A stretch of 64,000 nt of DNA from Meloidogyne chitwoodi (Eukaryota > Nematoda > Chromadorea > Rhabditida > Meloidogynidae): the NCBI GenBank assembly GCA_015183035.1, contig JACZZP010000005.1, positions 1,798,001 to 1,862,000 of the forward strand, read 5' to 3'. Shown here piece after piece: positions 1 through 11,724 of this stretch. Below the pieces are notes generated by a model. That model had not been told where the DNA came from, made no database searches, and saw only the letters and a list, made by a program, of their open reading frames with translations. Position numbers and translations under genes: made by a program. Numbering within the stretch: the stretch's first letter is position 1; every line of letters starts with the position of its first letter.

Positions 1-60
1 TTTTTTTCCAGCAAAGAAAACCTTAAAAATAAATAATTAATTTAAAATTAATAATAAAAT

Positions 61-1375
61 TTAAAAACCAATAGCTTCCATTTGTCCTTGACTTAATCCA
101 TCCCTTTTAAATATTAATAATAATTATTATTTTTTAATTTTAATAATTACCAAAGTCTTTTAACTAATTCAATAAATCCATTATTTATTGCAAATTTAAA
201 TGCAAGCATTAAACATTGATCAACAATTAAACGATCAGAACGATAAAGTTTGAACCATTCATGACGATCATTAAGAACTCTTAGCCAAAAATTATAAATT
301 GGATGATTGTCTAATTTCTTCCTTTTTTTAAAAAATAATTATTTATTTATTTTATATTTCTTTTTTGTATTAATTTATTTAAAAAAAAGTTGTTGGCTTT
401 TTTGCGGATTTCTTTTGAATAGTTACATAATAAAATAGAAAATATTCTTAATTTAATATATTTATTAATACCCATTTTCACAAATTTTAAATTATAAAAA
501 AATTTCCGTTAAAAAATATATATTTTTATTCCGTAAAAATAATTTCCGCAAAATTAAATCTGTAAAAAATCAACTTATTAGTACTATTTTAAATTATTTA
601 TTTATTTAATTACTTAAATGCTCTTCTTCTATTTTTATCAAAAATTCTATCATCTTCTAATAATTCTTCCATTGCATAACAACAAGCAAATTGAAATTTT
701 AATTGTGACCAATCTTTGCATTGATTTTCAATAATATATTTTGCTGTTTCAAAATCATTTATTTTAATCCTAAAAATTAAAAAAAATATTTTTAATTTTG
801 AAATTACATTGTTTTATTCCAAATAAGATAATCATAAAATATACGTAAATATTCTGATTTTTCTAAAATTCTTATTGCTGTTCTTTGTGGTTTATATAAA
901 GAAATAATATTATTATTATTTGTTGTTTTTGAACAATCTAAGCTTTGTGCTTTTTGACGAAGTGCTGCTTTTCTTATTGCTAAATTTTCTTCTTCAGGGA
1001 ATATTTGCTTATGTTTTTCTGCTAAAATAAAAAAAAATAAATGAAAGAGAGGTTAGAAATTAAAAAAAAACAATATTTATTTTTTTATATTATCTCCTAA
1101 TTATTTAATAAACTAGTAGTCTATTAGATTTTAAAAATTAAAATAAAATATAAATAAATAATTAAATAACTCCATCTTTTTAATTCAAAAATAGCTTCAT
1201 TTAAACTGTCAATTATTTGTATTCTAATATATTCACTTATTCCATTCCATAAATTAAGAGATTCTTGACATTCTTCTCTAAATTCTTCAATACATCTCCA
1301 GCGTAATTTTGAATTAATCATTGATAAAATAATTTTTCTTAAAGCAAGAGAAGAAAGTTTTGGAGATTTTGGCAT
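61..1375 (-). CDS. Unrecognised helical protein, multi-exon, left edge
   Basis: I do not recognise this family. Exons can be joined in phase from ATG 1373-1375 downwards: about 1190-1375, 840-1020, 615-775, 150-320 and 61-110, with GT donors and AG acceptors that keep the frame. The product is about 260 residues, predicted helical, with no signal peptide and no obvious catalytic motif. Conserved-looking stretches are LRWRCIEEFREECQESLNLW near the N-terminus and WLRVLNDRHEWFKLYRSDR near the C-terminus. A stop at 61-63 ends the last exon, but a GT just before it (ATTG|GTTTTT) and an AG near base 22 would instead splice on and continue off the window, so the C-terminus is uncertain. It may belong to a lineage-expanded nematode family. 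Confidence 0.6.
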
Positions 1376-3485
1376 TGAAAAAATATATTTAAAAATAAAT
1401 AAAAATAATAATTTCTTAAAAAAAGAAAACTTTTTTTTTAATATTTTTCAATAAAATAGTTTAATATATTTAATATCTATAAATAAATAAAGTGTGCCCT
1501 CGGTCAAGGATGGCATGTTGTGGATTGGGCGACTAATAAGTAGGCATATTTATAAGAGAATAAATGAGAGGAAATTATTTATTTTTAATTAAATTATATA
1601 TTAAATTATTTAAATTAATTATTTATTTTTATTTAAATTTTGATAAAAACAATTGTAAAAAATATATTATATAATAAAATTCTAAATAATTTATTTTACA
1701 AACAATTGTTAAAATTTCGTAATATAAAATCAGTCTTTTTATTTTATTTGTTGATTGGATAATGATTGAAGAACAAAGAAAGTAGTATATTTAATAGAAA
1801 ATGTAATTATTTTTCCAGCTGTTAGAATTTAAAGAAAAAAAGTAAAAATATACAAAATTAGAACATTATTATTTTTAAAAAATTAAAAATTAATTTTATT
1901 AATTTATTTGCAGCAAAATAAATAAAATATTTATTTTTATTTTAGTCATTTGACACTTTTTTTTAAATTTATATAATTTAAAAAAAAAGATTAAAAGCTT
2001 TAAGTCTCTAAAAATAATAATAAAAGAAAACGGCTGTTTTTTAACAAAAAATTGTTGTTAAGATCACATGATTCGATTTTTTGTTCTTTTAAAAAATTAA
2101 ATAAATAAAAGAATAAAAATTAAAAAGATTTTGTAAAGTAAAATAGATTAAATATAAGAAGAATTTCTTAAAAAAAATTTGTAAAAAAATAGTTTAAGAA
2201 AAATTAGGTATATTTTAAAATAAAAATATAAAAAAGGATCAATATTTAAATAAAAATAATAAATTTAATTACCTAATCATATTTTTGCCTTTTAATTCTT
2301 TTAAAATAATAAACGAATGAAAAAAAGTAAGAAAAAAATTTATAAATAATTTAGTTAGATTTTTTTTTGCTAAAAAATAAATAAAGTAAAAAAAATTACA
2401 ATAAAAAAAAGAAAAGCTAAATCATTGTGCAAATAATAAAATAAAGAAGGTAAAAAGTATGTCCTAATTATTTGTTCTTTATTTTAAATACTTTATGTCA
2501 ATTAAAAAAAATATTTATATATTTTTAAATAAATTAAATTATTGGTACTAAATAAAATTAAATCATTAACTTGATAAATTTTCAAAATATTTTATTTAAG
2601 ATGAAATAATTGAATTATTTAATCTTTTAGGTAATTATTTTAATTAAATTATTATTTTTAATGTTAACAATTATTTCTTATTTTTGGATGCTTAACATTC
2701 CTTTGTTAAGTAAAAATAAGTTTATTTTATAGGTATTTAAAGCAAACTTTTTATTTTAGGTTTGCCCTTAAATTAAGTCAAAAATATATTTTAAAACAAA
2801 GCAAGAATTAAAAATTAGAAGCTTTCCTTATTTAAAATCACCCATATTTACTAAATTAAATATTGTACAAAGTTTTTTTTTAATTAATAAAATAAGATTA
2901 TTTTAATAATATTAAAAAGACTCATTTATTTTTGAATTTTTATTTGTTAAATTATTAAAAGGGTGCAATTAAAAAGAGTATAATTTAAAAATTTAATTAA
3001 AAAAGTTTGTATAATATATAATTTTTTAAAAATAATTTAATATAAACAAGTTTAAATATTTATATTTAATTATGAGGATCTTCTTTGAAGGATTTATTTT
3101 TGGGAGTTAAAATTTTTTGACTAAAAATATTATTAATTTTTTCCATTCATACAACTTTCCTGAATAAAAATTTCAATTTTTCGATTTTAAAATAAATAAA
3201 AAAAAGCTTTACTAACAATAAAAATAAATAAAAAAGGAAAGCAAAATAATTAGAAATAAGATTATTTATCTATTAGCCAAATTTTGGCTTCCAAAAATAT
3301 AAAACCCGATTATTCAGTGGAAGTTAAAATTAGAAAAAGTTTTGCCTCTTAAAATCAAATATATTTATTAAATTAAATATTATACAATTTTTAAGTTTAT
3401 TAATAATAATTTAATTATTCTTTTAATATTTATTTATTTTATTTCTTTCCTGATGCCTAAAATTTATTTAAAATATTATTATTAT
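1376..3485. other. Gene-free AT-rich intergenic stretch
   Basis: About 2.1 kb of extremely AT-rich sequence with no coding exon I can support on either strand. The only GC-richer patch is about 1495-1550 (GTGCCCTCGGTCAAGG and following), which may be a decayed repeat; I found no terminal inverted repeat or target duplication around it. Confidence 0.6.
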
Positions 3486-3820
3486 TTAATTAAATAAAAA
3501 ATTTACATTGCAATTTTGTTGACATTCTTGTAAACTTTTAAAATTATTTCCATTACCCCCACAGCCTCCATATATAAATTGCTATTTAAATATATATTTT
3601 AAAAATTATTATTTAAAAACCTTGCATTCTCCATTATTATACCACCAACGTGGAAAATAAGCTCTACAATGCCCAACTACTTTAGGCAATTTACATTTCT
3701 ATTTTTAAATTAAAAAATAAATTTAATAAAAAATTAATTAATTACATGTGGAAGATCTTCGGCATTTGTTAAATTTATTATAAAAATAGAAAATAATATT
3801 ATTAAAATAAATTTATTCAT
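3486..3820 (-). CDS. Secreted single-domain Kunitz protease inhibitor, copy 1
   Basis: A small secreted BPTI/Kunitz-type serine protease inhibitor. Three exons join in frame. The first gives a signal peptide ([20 protein letters not shown]), followed by EDLPH and a single Kunitz domain. The six cysteines are spaced C-8-C-13-C-7-C-12-C-3-C, close to the family pattern; the second gap is 13 rather than the usual 15 residues. [13 protein letters not shown] is the diagnostic Kunitz core. The residue after the second cysteine (P1) is Arg, which suggests inhibition of trypsin-like proteases (inference from BPTI). The protein ends NVNFLFN. It is the downstream member of a tandem pair about 1.02 kb apart, and the flanks are duplicated too. 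Confidence 0.88.
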
Positions 3821-4509
3821 TATATTTAATTTTCTTTAATTATTTTTATGTTTATTTAATTTTAAAAAGTAAAAAACAATTTTATAAAATATATATACAA
3901 ATTAAATATAAGCTATATTTTTTAATCTTCGCCAAATAGAATAATAAATTAATAATATTTTCGTACTATTATTATTTGAAGGACATTAATATATTTAAGT
4001 TTAAAAAATAAAAATAAAATTCAGTGAAATCATCAAATATATTTAATTTTTTATTTAATTTAAAAAAATTAATTAATAATTTAATTTAAAAATATATGAT
4101 TAATTGGTTTTGCGAAAATAATTTTAAATATTAGTTTTTGTTTATAAACTTTTAAATTTTATTTCCTATCAATATATTTGGTCAGTAAATTATAAAATAC
4201 CTAAAATTATTTTCTTAAAATATTTTCAAAAATAATAATTGCTATTTAAATAAAAAATTTGTAGAAAAAGGTTTAAAAAAAATTAAAAAATTCAAGCAAT
4301 TTTTTTAGAAAACAAAATTGAAATAGGTAGGTTTATATTTAATAATTACATATACCTATAATATTATTATTTTTTCATACAATTAATTAATTTTAATTAA
4401 TTTATTAATTATTCTTTTATTTATTTATTTTCTTTTATTTATCTTCTTTCCCCTTAAATTTTATTTAAAATATTATTTTTTAATTTAAATAATAAATTTA
4501 TAAAAAAAA

Positions 4510-4839
4510 TTAAATTACTTTGCAATTTTGTTGACACTCTTCTAAGGTTTCAAAATTATTTTCATTACCCCCACAGCCTCCATAAATAAATTGCTATTTA
4601 AATATATATTTTAAAAATTATTTATTTATTTTTAAAAACCTTGCATTTTCCATTATCATACCACCAACGAGGAAAACGGCCTTTACATAGCCCAACTACT
4701 TTAGGCAATTTACATTTCTATTTTTAAATTAAAAAATAAATTTAATAAAAAATTAATTAATTACATGTGGAAGATCATCGGCATTTGTTAAATTTATTAT
4801 AAAAATAGAAAATAATATTATTAAAATAAATTTATTCAT
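4510..4839 (-). CDS. Secreted single-domain Kunitz protease inhibitor, copy 2
   Basis: Tandem paralogue of the neighbouring Kunitz gene, with the same three-exon structure and a near-identical signal peptide. The six-cysteine pattern is kept (C-8-C-13-C-7-C-12-C-3-C), and the core reads [19 protein letters not shown]. The inhibitory loop differs: GLCKGRF here against GHCRAYF in copy 1, so P1 is Lys rather than Arg, and the protein stops right after QNCKVI. Signal peptide, introns and 5' flank are almost unchanged while the loop and C-terminus differ. That fits a recent duplication followed by change in the target-contact region (inference). Confidence 0.88.
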
Positions 4840-5572
4840 TATATTTAATTTTCTTTAATTATTTTTTATGTTTATTTAATTTTAAAAAGTAAAAAACAAT
4901 TTTTTTAAATTTACAATAATAATTTAATTAGAAGAATTAATTAATTAATATATAAGTAAATATTATTACAAAAATTATTTTTAAATTAGTTTCAAAACTT
5001 TCAAATTTTATAATATTTTGATATAAAATCAGGAACTTAAAAAAGATCTAAATAACAATAATTTAAAATAATAATAATATTTTTATTTAATTTTAAAAAA
5101 TATTTATTTTGTTAAGAGAGTATGACTATTTATTTATTTATTTTCTATTAAAAATTAGTTATATTTTTAAAAAATATAAATATTTATTAAATAAATAAAA
5201 CATTTCTTACTAATTTTTCCACATTTATTTTTAACAAAAAATTGTACATATTTAATCTCTATTTTTAAATTTATTAATGCTTAAATGTAAACAATTCGAT
5301 TAAAATTAAAAAAAATAAATATTTTCTTTTAATAAAATTTTATTAAATTAAATAATCTCTAAATATATTTTATATTTATTTAATAATAATAATAAAATTA
5401 TATTTATTACTTAATTGAAAATAATAAATTTATTTTTAATGTAGATTTATTCTAATATTCCTTTTTCCTATTTAGTATTTTTATTGCTTCATTTAAAATT
5501 AAATAAAATTATTTATTAATAATTAATTTATTTATAAATTTAATTTAATCATAATATAATTTCACATAATAA

Positions 5573-6243
5573 TTACCTATTGTTTTGTTTATAATTATGA
5601 GTAAAAGGTTGTTGGAGATTATTCTTTTCTTCTACAAAATTATTTTCTTCTTTAATTTTATTTTTTTCTTTAAATATATTATCAAAATATTTAGATAAAT
5701 CGTATGGTGGGGCTTTTGGATTTAATGGAATTGGCAATTTGTAATTATTTTCAATGGCATATTTAATATATGGAGCATTTTGTTGTTCAATCATTGACTT
5801 AATTAAATAAATTAAACTTAAATATAAATTAAATAAAAAAGTACTGACCATTTATAATTTGTGGAATTAGAGTGGATCAACTTTTCCTAGAAACTTTCAG
5901 GTATTCGAAACTGAAATACATTTTTATATTGATACCGAACCGTAAAAATTTGGATAAAATTGCCATAATTGAAAGGATTTGAAAATTTATTAGAATTAAA
6001 TTTGCAAGAACTTCGGTTTTGCCTTATTCTAATTTAAACTTTATTAAAATAATTGTTTTTAATTTTTACATTTTCAGAGGGAATATTTAGTCCAGTATTT
6101 GATGAAGAAGCTAAACTACTATTTGGTTTATATTTCTTAAGAAATTCTAAATAACGATCTGAAACTTTTCGTTTTGTTGATTCATTATATTTTAAAATTA
6201 ATAATAAAAAAATAATAAAATATATTAATTTAATTATTTTCAT
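5573..6243 (-). CDS. Small secreted hydrophilic protein, two exons
   Basis: No family recognised. The first exon starts at ATG 6243 and encodes a strong signal peptide (MKIIKLIYFIIFLLLILKYN) followed by STKRKVSDRYLEFLKKYKP and a Ser-rich stretch up to SEN. A GT donor near 6068 and an AG acceptor near 5796 are both in phase 0. Joining them gives ...PSEN-SMIEQQNAPYIKYAIENN, then a charged C-terminus ending HNYKQNNR. The mature protein would be about 110 residues, lysine/asparagine-rich and without cysteine. Two separate genes remain possible, because the second exon also contains its own ATG (MIEQQ). Confidence 0.5.
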
Positions 6244-6755
6244 TTCAAATAATAATTTTTTAATAAAAAATAATACTTTTTAAAGTATAAATTTAATTTA
6301 AATAAAATAAATTACTTTTTGTTTTTAAAGGAAAAGAGATGAGAAAAATTATTATGAAATAATGTCAAATTAAAAAGGTCATATTAAATGAAGTACAATA
6401 TTTCATAAAAATTAAAATAAAATTATAGTAACAGTGTTAGATGTACATATTATTTAAAACTAGAGTGTGTCCCCAGACATATCATGGGTGAAGAAATATC
6501 GGGGAAAATACAACAAAAGTCTTGAATCATGGTCGGGAGTACGGAGATTCTTTAAAACTACCATTGTATTTATATATATTTTGATAATGTAATTATTTAA
6601 TTTTGAAAGCAAACAAAAGGTTGTAATGCAAAGGAAGACTTGTGTTTTTTAGTAATTTATTTATTTAGGCGTAAATTAATTTATTAATTAATATTGTTAG
6701 AATTTAATGAAAATATTTTAATTATTCCTTCTAAATACAATTTAAAAAAATAAAT

Positions 6756-7605
6756 TTAATTATAATAATGTAAACGTTCATTCCCAATTTTTTCTTTAAA
6801 ATTTTGTATTTCATTTAAATTATTTTCATTATAATCATTTTCATATTCTTCTGCCCCTATATCATCATTATTCTTTAAAATAAAATTTAATTATTTTTTT
6901 TTAATAAAAAATAAACAAACATTTTTATTTATTTGTTCTTCAGTTTTAATTTGATAAAATTTAGAAAATAAATTAGTTGGAATATTATCTTTTAATAAAT
7001 ATAATTATTTTATATAATTAATAAAAACACTTTACTTTTTTCGTTTTCTAAATTTATTTGATTTTCTAAATCTTTAAATTCTTTTAAAAAATTATTATTA
7101 TTATTATTTTTGTATAATTTGATATATTCACAGTTTATACATTCATTTATACATAATTCATTAATTGATGGATTCTTAAAATTAAAATATTATTTTTAAA
7201 ATAATTTTTATAATATATTTACTCGGCAAATTGTGCAGTATGGACCACTTATTATTTTGCATTGAGGCAATAATTTTTCTGTAAATTAAATAAAAAATTT
7301 AAAATAATTTTAAAAAATCCAAAAGATGATTTACCTGTAGAATAACCACCAATTATATTATTACGAATTCCTTTAAAATTAACACAAAATTTACATTCAT
7401 AAGGACAAATTTCCTCAACACTTTTATGTTCACAATGTTTACAATAAATTCCTTGTAAATTTGGACAAAGTTTTTGGAGTTCACCTTTTTAATTAAATTA
7501 ATTAAATATTTTAATTAAATTACTCAATTCAGCACTTTGACCAAAACCAAATTTAATAAAATAATTAAAAAATAATAATTTAATTAAATAAAAATAGAAA
7601 AGCAT
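6756..7605 (-). CDS. Secreted cysteine-rich protein
   Basis: No family recognised. The start at 7605 gives a signal peptide (MLFYFYLIKLLFFNYFIKFG). Next comes a cysteine-rich part: KLCPNLQGIYCKHCEHKSVEEICPYEC in two pieces, KFCVNF, then QCKIISGPYCTIC, then ELCINECINCEY. It looks like a repeated C-x(4-8)-YCxxC...CxxxCxxC module. The C-terminal third is Asn/Glu/Lys-rich and ends GNERLHYYN. At least five short exons are needed, with introns of 40-70 bases. The pattern resembles small secreted nematode Cys-rich proteins generally, but I cannot assign a Pfam-type domain. Confidence 0.55.
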
Positions 7606-8262
7606 TTTATACAAAAATAATCTATTTTTTATTTTAAAAGAACGTTTTGATGTTTTATTTTTCTTCCTGTTTTAGAATAACAAAAATACTATTTTTCCTT
7701 TATTGTCTATAAATTGATTAATTTAATGGATTTGGATAAATATTAAAAAAGAATTTTTTTTAAAACAATAAAGTACCTTTAGATTTGTAATTTAAATTTA
7801 AAATTTTATTAAATTTTTAAATTCAGTTTTATAAGTAAATAAAAATTAATAAAAGGTAAAAATTAAATAACTAAATATATTTATTATTAACTATTTTTTG
7901 ATAGTTTGTCTGGAAAACTATTCAGACTTCCAAAAATAATTTATAACCAACAATACTGAAATAAAAGACAAAATACCTAATCTCTTAAAGTCAAAATTTT
8001 TTTTAAATTAATTTATTTGTTTTATTTTTAAAATTATCTTTTTAATTCTGGGTCGGATTAGCCTTAGAATTTTAATTGAAAATCAATTTATTTTTTTATT
8101 ATTTATGGAATTCCTGGATATTCTTTTTATGCTGTTTCATTATCTATTAATGGAATTTTGTCAAATCTAAAATATTTAATAAAAAAATTTTAAAACTAAA
8201 TCGTAAACAAAATTATCTTTATCATTTTTTAAAATTCAAATCAATAAGTTTTTAAGCTTTAT

Positions 8263-11059
8263 TTATTTTTTATGTTTGTTTGGCATGTTTTTATGCCATT
8301 CTTCATCTTTATAAAATTCTTCAGCCAAATAATGCTGGGAAATGTCATAAAGAAAAGGTTTATCACCAAAATTAGTTATAACTGAACAACATTTTAAATC
8401 AATATATGGTAGATAATATTCAAAGTTATCTTTTAATAATATAGCTTTACCTTTAAATTAATTAATTTTTAAATAAACAAAATTTATTAAAAAATTTTCT
8501 TACCAATCTGTTTTCCATTTTGAGTGAAAAAAACATAAGGTAATCTATAATTAAATTTTGGAGGTGGATAAACTAATCCACAACCAATAATATCATCGTT
8601 CTTCGAGGAAAAGGGAGTAAGTTCAATCATCTTATTATCTTTTTGAAAACAGTTAAAAGATATTTCACTCGTCATATGTAAAGCCGCACTATCACGCCAA
8701 TCGTCTTTCTCAAGACCTATGGCCATCATTGCATTCTTTTCTTCAGATTGTAATTTAACTTCATAATAGAATAACGTAGCAGAATTTTTATTTGGATTAT
8801 TGAATCGATTCTCCGCTATTATAACAGCTATTTTATTATCTCCTAAAATTATTTTAAAATAATTGCTTTGTAAATTTAATTGCAAATCAGAGAAACCGGT
8901 ACTTGTGTGTTATCCCCCGAACTTTTTGTGGATAAGTTTTTGCGGATGAATTTAAGAGAGGTGTCATTCTAGAGAGTTCGGCGAGCTGAATCGAACTAGC
9001 CCTCAACGAAGTCGAGCCAACGACTTTGAGCCAGTTACAGGTCCCTGAATTTCGAAAAAGCATAGGGGGACCAAGCTCTTTTGGTGGTAAAAATTCAAAT
9101 ATGAGTATGATAGCTCATTCGAAAGATCTCTTCGAGACCTATCGAATGAGACCAAAATCGTCGTGATTGCACAATTTTGAACAAATTTATGAAGGATCGA
9201 AGTTTGTTGGAAACACGTCAAACTTGGACCTATTGGGAGTGTTTTATGACTTCTTCATTTGGGAGCCCATCTCTCGTTGGCTTTTGATACATGCGTTATT
9301 CTACGGCGCAAATTACAATAAAATAATTAATTCATTGAAAATAATTTAAGTGCAGCCGCGGTAATCACTTAGAAGAGCTTTGTCCCCCCTATGCTTTTTT
9401 CGATTTCAGGGACCTGTAACTCGGCTCAAAATCTTTGGTTCGACTTCATTCAGAGCTAGTTGGACTGAGATAGCCGAGCTCTTTCGAATGACACCTCTCT
9501 TAAATAAATTCATCCGCAAAAACTTATCCACAAAAAGTTCGGGGGATAACACACAAGTACCGAGAAACCTCAAATTAATTATTTGAAAAAATTCTTAAAC
9601 CATAGGTTAAGGTTAAAACTTTAAAATAATAAATATAAAAAACCTGCCCTTTTCTTTTCTACATTTAATATATTTAACATTCGTATCACTCTTAATTTGA
9701 ATAAATCCATTCCCATTCATACAAAAAACATCTGGATTATCAGTGTTTACACATTTCTTTTCACAACATAGATATTGTGAGTGAATATCTTTCCATTTGT
9801 TTGAAACATGTACAAAAAACTGTAAAAATTACTCTAATTGTAGATAAATAAATTTAAAAAATTGACCGCTATTTTTCCCTCCTTTAATTGCTTCAATTCA
9901 AAAAATAATACAGCATTTTTATTGATAAGTGCAAAAAAATCTTCTTTAGTCTAAAATAAAAACAAAAATAAATGACAAAAATTAATTTTTTAAGCATTTT
10001 TAAGGGTCCAGCCCTGAATATCGACACCCTGAATATTGACCCCTGAATATCGAAACTTTTTGATCAACACAATTTTTTCTTTCTTAAAAATTAATTCTAG
10101 CAATTTAAATGAATTTTATTTTAAAAATCTAAAAAATATATATCAAACAAGTTCAAAATTTATCAAAACCTAATTTTTCACCACCTTTTCTAGAGTTAAT
10201 AAAAGATGCCATTTAAATAATAAACTAAAAAGTTACAAGGATTAGCCGAAAATAAAATATAAAAAAACAAGAAAAATTGAAGAAAGAAAAAATTGTGTTG
10301 ACCAAAAAGCGATATTCAGGGTGTAGATATTCAGGGGTGATCCCATTTTTAATATTTTTCTTACTCCGTAATATAAAATTAATAAAATATCCAAAACTGA
10401 CCACTACTTTTTCCTCTAATTTATCAATTTTCAAAGTCAAATCATCATTTTTTTTAAATTGAACTATATTCAATTCATTTGCCTAAAATAATAATTTAAA
10501 ATCTGTAATAAGTATTTAAAAAATTATAAACCTTTTTTACTTCATTAATTAAAGTTTTTATTTCTTTTTCATTTTTATCTTCAATTAGCTCAACTTTAGC
10601 CTGCAATAAAGCATTTCTAAAAATTTCTTTCATAAGTTTCTTTTGCAGTTCTTCAACATTTAAACTATTTGCATCGGTCGATTGCTTAATTTCAAAATTT
10701 GTTACTTTTAATTAAATAATCAATATCCGCAAGTTATGTCCGTAAGTAAATAAATATTTTTCAAATCATTTTGAATTTTCTTTTTTTTTTGTGTAAATTT
10801 ATAAGAAAATAAATTAAATATTATATTTATTCACGGACAAAAAATTGCAGGCTTTGGCCAAGTTTGATACCGGAGTAGATGTGACAGCACTTTCAACACT
10901 TTCACTCATAAGGCTAATTTTTGAGTCAAAAAGATTAGTGAAAGAATCCTGAATATTTATATTAATTTTTAAATTAATTTTATTTTGTTTAAACTAATTA
11001 AATAATTTGTCAAATTTTACCTCACTGTTCAAATTTGAATTTGAAGAGCTTTCAGTCAT
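8263..11059 (-). CDS. SPRY-domain protein with N-terminal coiled coil (left paralogue)
   Basis: Begins MTESSSNSNLN (ATG 11057-11059) and ends NMPNKHKK. It runs from a short Ser-rich start through a Lys/Glu coiled-coil-like region made of repeated LKQLKEGK-type units, then CCEKKCVNTDNPDVFCMNGNGFIQIK, to a C-terminal SPRY domain with typical motifs (LFYYEVKL, IGCGLVY.PP, YVFFTQNGKQIG). SPRY domains bind proteins; plant-parasitic nematodes have large SPRY families, some secreted as effectors, but no signal peptide is visible here. The reading frame appears intact through all exons I could join. Two transposable elements sit inside its introns and a third lies in its upstream region. It is arranged head-to-head with a paralogue about 670 bp away. 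Confidence 0.75.
8898..9561. mobile_element. 664-bp MITE with long terminal inverted repeats and 8-bp TSD
   Basis: The ends are inverted repeats of about 190 bp; the outer 55 or so bases are identical (GGTACTTGTGTGTTATCCCC on both ends). Both flanks carry the same 8 bases, GAGAAACC (8890-8897 and 9562-9569), a target site duplication seen directly. The interior has no transposase reading frame. Ends starting GG with 8-bp duplications fit the Merlin superfamily; hAT is the alternative. It lies in an intron of the left SPRY gene, between the exon ending near 9655 and the SPRY exon starting near 8846. The element is clearly more GC-rich than its surroundings. Confidence 0.9.
10004..10344. mobile_element. 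341-bp MITE with 8-bp TSD, in SPRY gene intron
   Basis: Inverted repeats of about 75 bp. The left end carries CCCTGAATATCGACACCC repeated with variation and then ACACAATTTTTTCTTTCTT; the right end is the reverse complement of the same blocks. The 8-bp direct repeat ATTTTTAA flanks it at 9996-10003 and 10345-10352. The ends read GGGTCCAGCC and GGTGATCCC. It contains no coding potential for a transposase. It lies within an intron of the left SPRY gene, downstream of the exon ending EEKVV. Confidence 0.85.
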
Positions 11060-11164
11060 TTTATAAAATTAAATATAAATAAAATATTCTGAAATATAAA
11101 ATTATTTATTAATAGGTAATATATTTATATATTTTAATGTCTATTTGTCAATTTAGTTTTATAC

Positions 11165-11328
11165 TAGGGTGCGTCCCCGACCAATTGGTCGGGGATCGGG
11201 GGGACGGGGTGTCGGGGTTTGGCCTGTCGGGGGTGCCTGTCTGCTGAAATGTCGGGGGACGGGGATGCCGGGGGTGTCGGGGTTCGGGTCGGGGGAGGAG
11301 AAAAGTCGGGGGACGGGGACGCACCCTA
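11165..11328. mobile_element. 164-bp GC-rich hAT-like mini-element
   Basis: A perfect 15-bp terminal inverted repeat (TAGGGTGCGTCCCCG) and a perfect 8-bp target duplication, TTTTATAC (11157-11164 and 11329-11336). The TIR fits the hAT end pattern YARNG and the duplication fits the nTnnnnAn pattern described for Ac-type hAT elements. The interior is made of short variants of GTCGGGG/GACGGGG and is strikingly GC-rich. It lies between the two head-to-head SPRY genes, so it may sit in a shared promoter. Confidence 0.9.
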
Positions 11329-11724
11329 TTTTATACAATAAATTTAACTTGCCTAAAGCTTAATTGATGTTAAATAATAAGAGAAATTTATGACGAAATG
11401 TCTTTCAGAAAAAATCTAGCCTCAACATAATTTCTTTTATAATTGTGAAAAATTGCTGCTATATTAAAAATAAATTTTTTAAATGTCTTTTCTATTCTTT
11501 ATCTTTTATTTATCATAATTTAACTACTACAATTAAGCTTCGAGCAAGTTGAATGTCTAATATAAATATATTGGTCACTCATAAAGATTATTTTTTGTTA
11601 TACCAGACAAAATAAATTTGTTATACTTTTTTTGTTCATTTTATAAATTTTTATTTAATATACCTATTTAGTATTTAAATTAAAATTTTTTTTAGAATTT
11701 TTTATTTATATTAAATTTTACAAA

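Larger units (their letters stand above)
3400..4910. repeat. Tandem duplication of about 1.02 kb carrying the Kunitz genes
   Basis: Two copies in direct orientation, offset by 1,019 bases between start codons. Similarity covers the coding exons, both introns (for example the 5' half of the first intron) and about 60 bases upstream of the start codon. It fades in the AT-rich spacer. Confidence 0.8.

Noticed and set aside
9003..9586. Three short open frames with Leu/Phe-rich products
   Set aside because: They fall within the inverted repeats of the 8898-9561 MITE and match on both strands only because of its symmetry.
11169..11363. Gly/Arg-rich open frame
   Set aside because: It is translation of the GGGG-unit interior of the 164-bp element.
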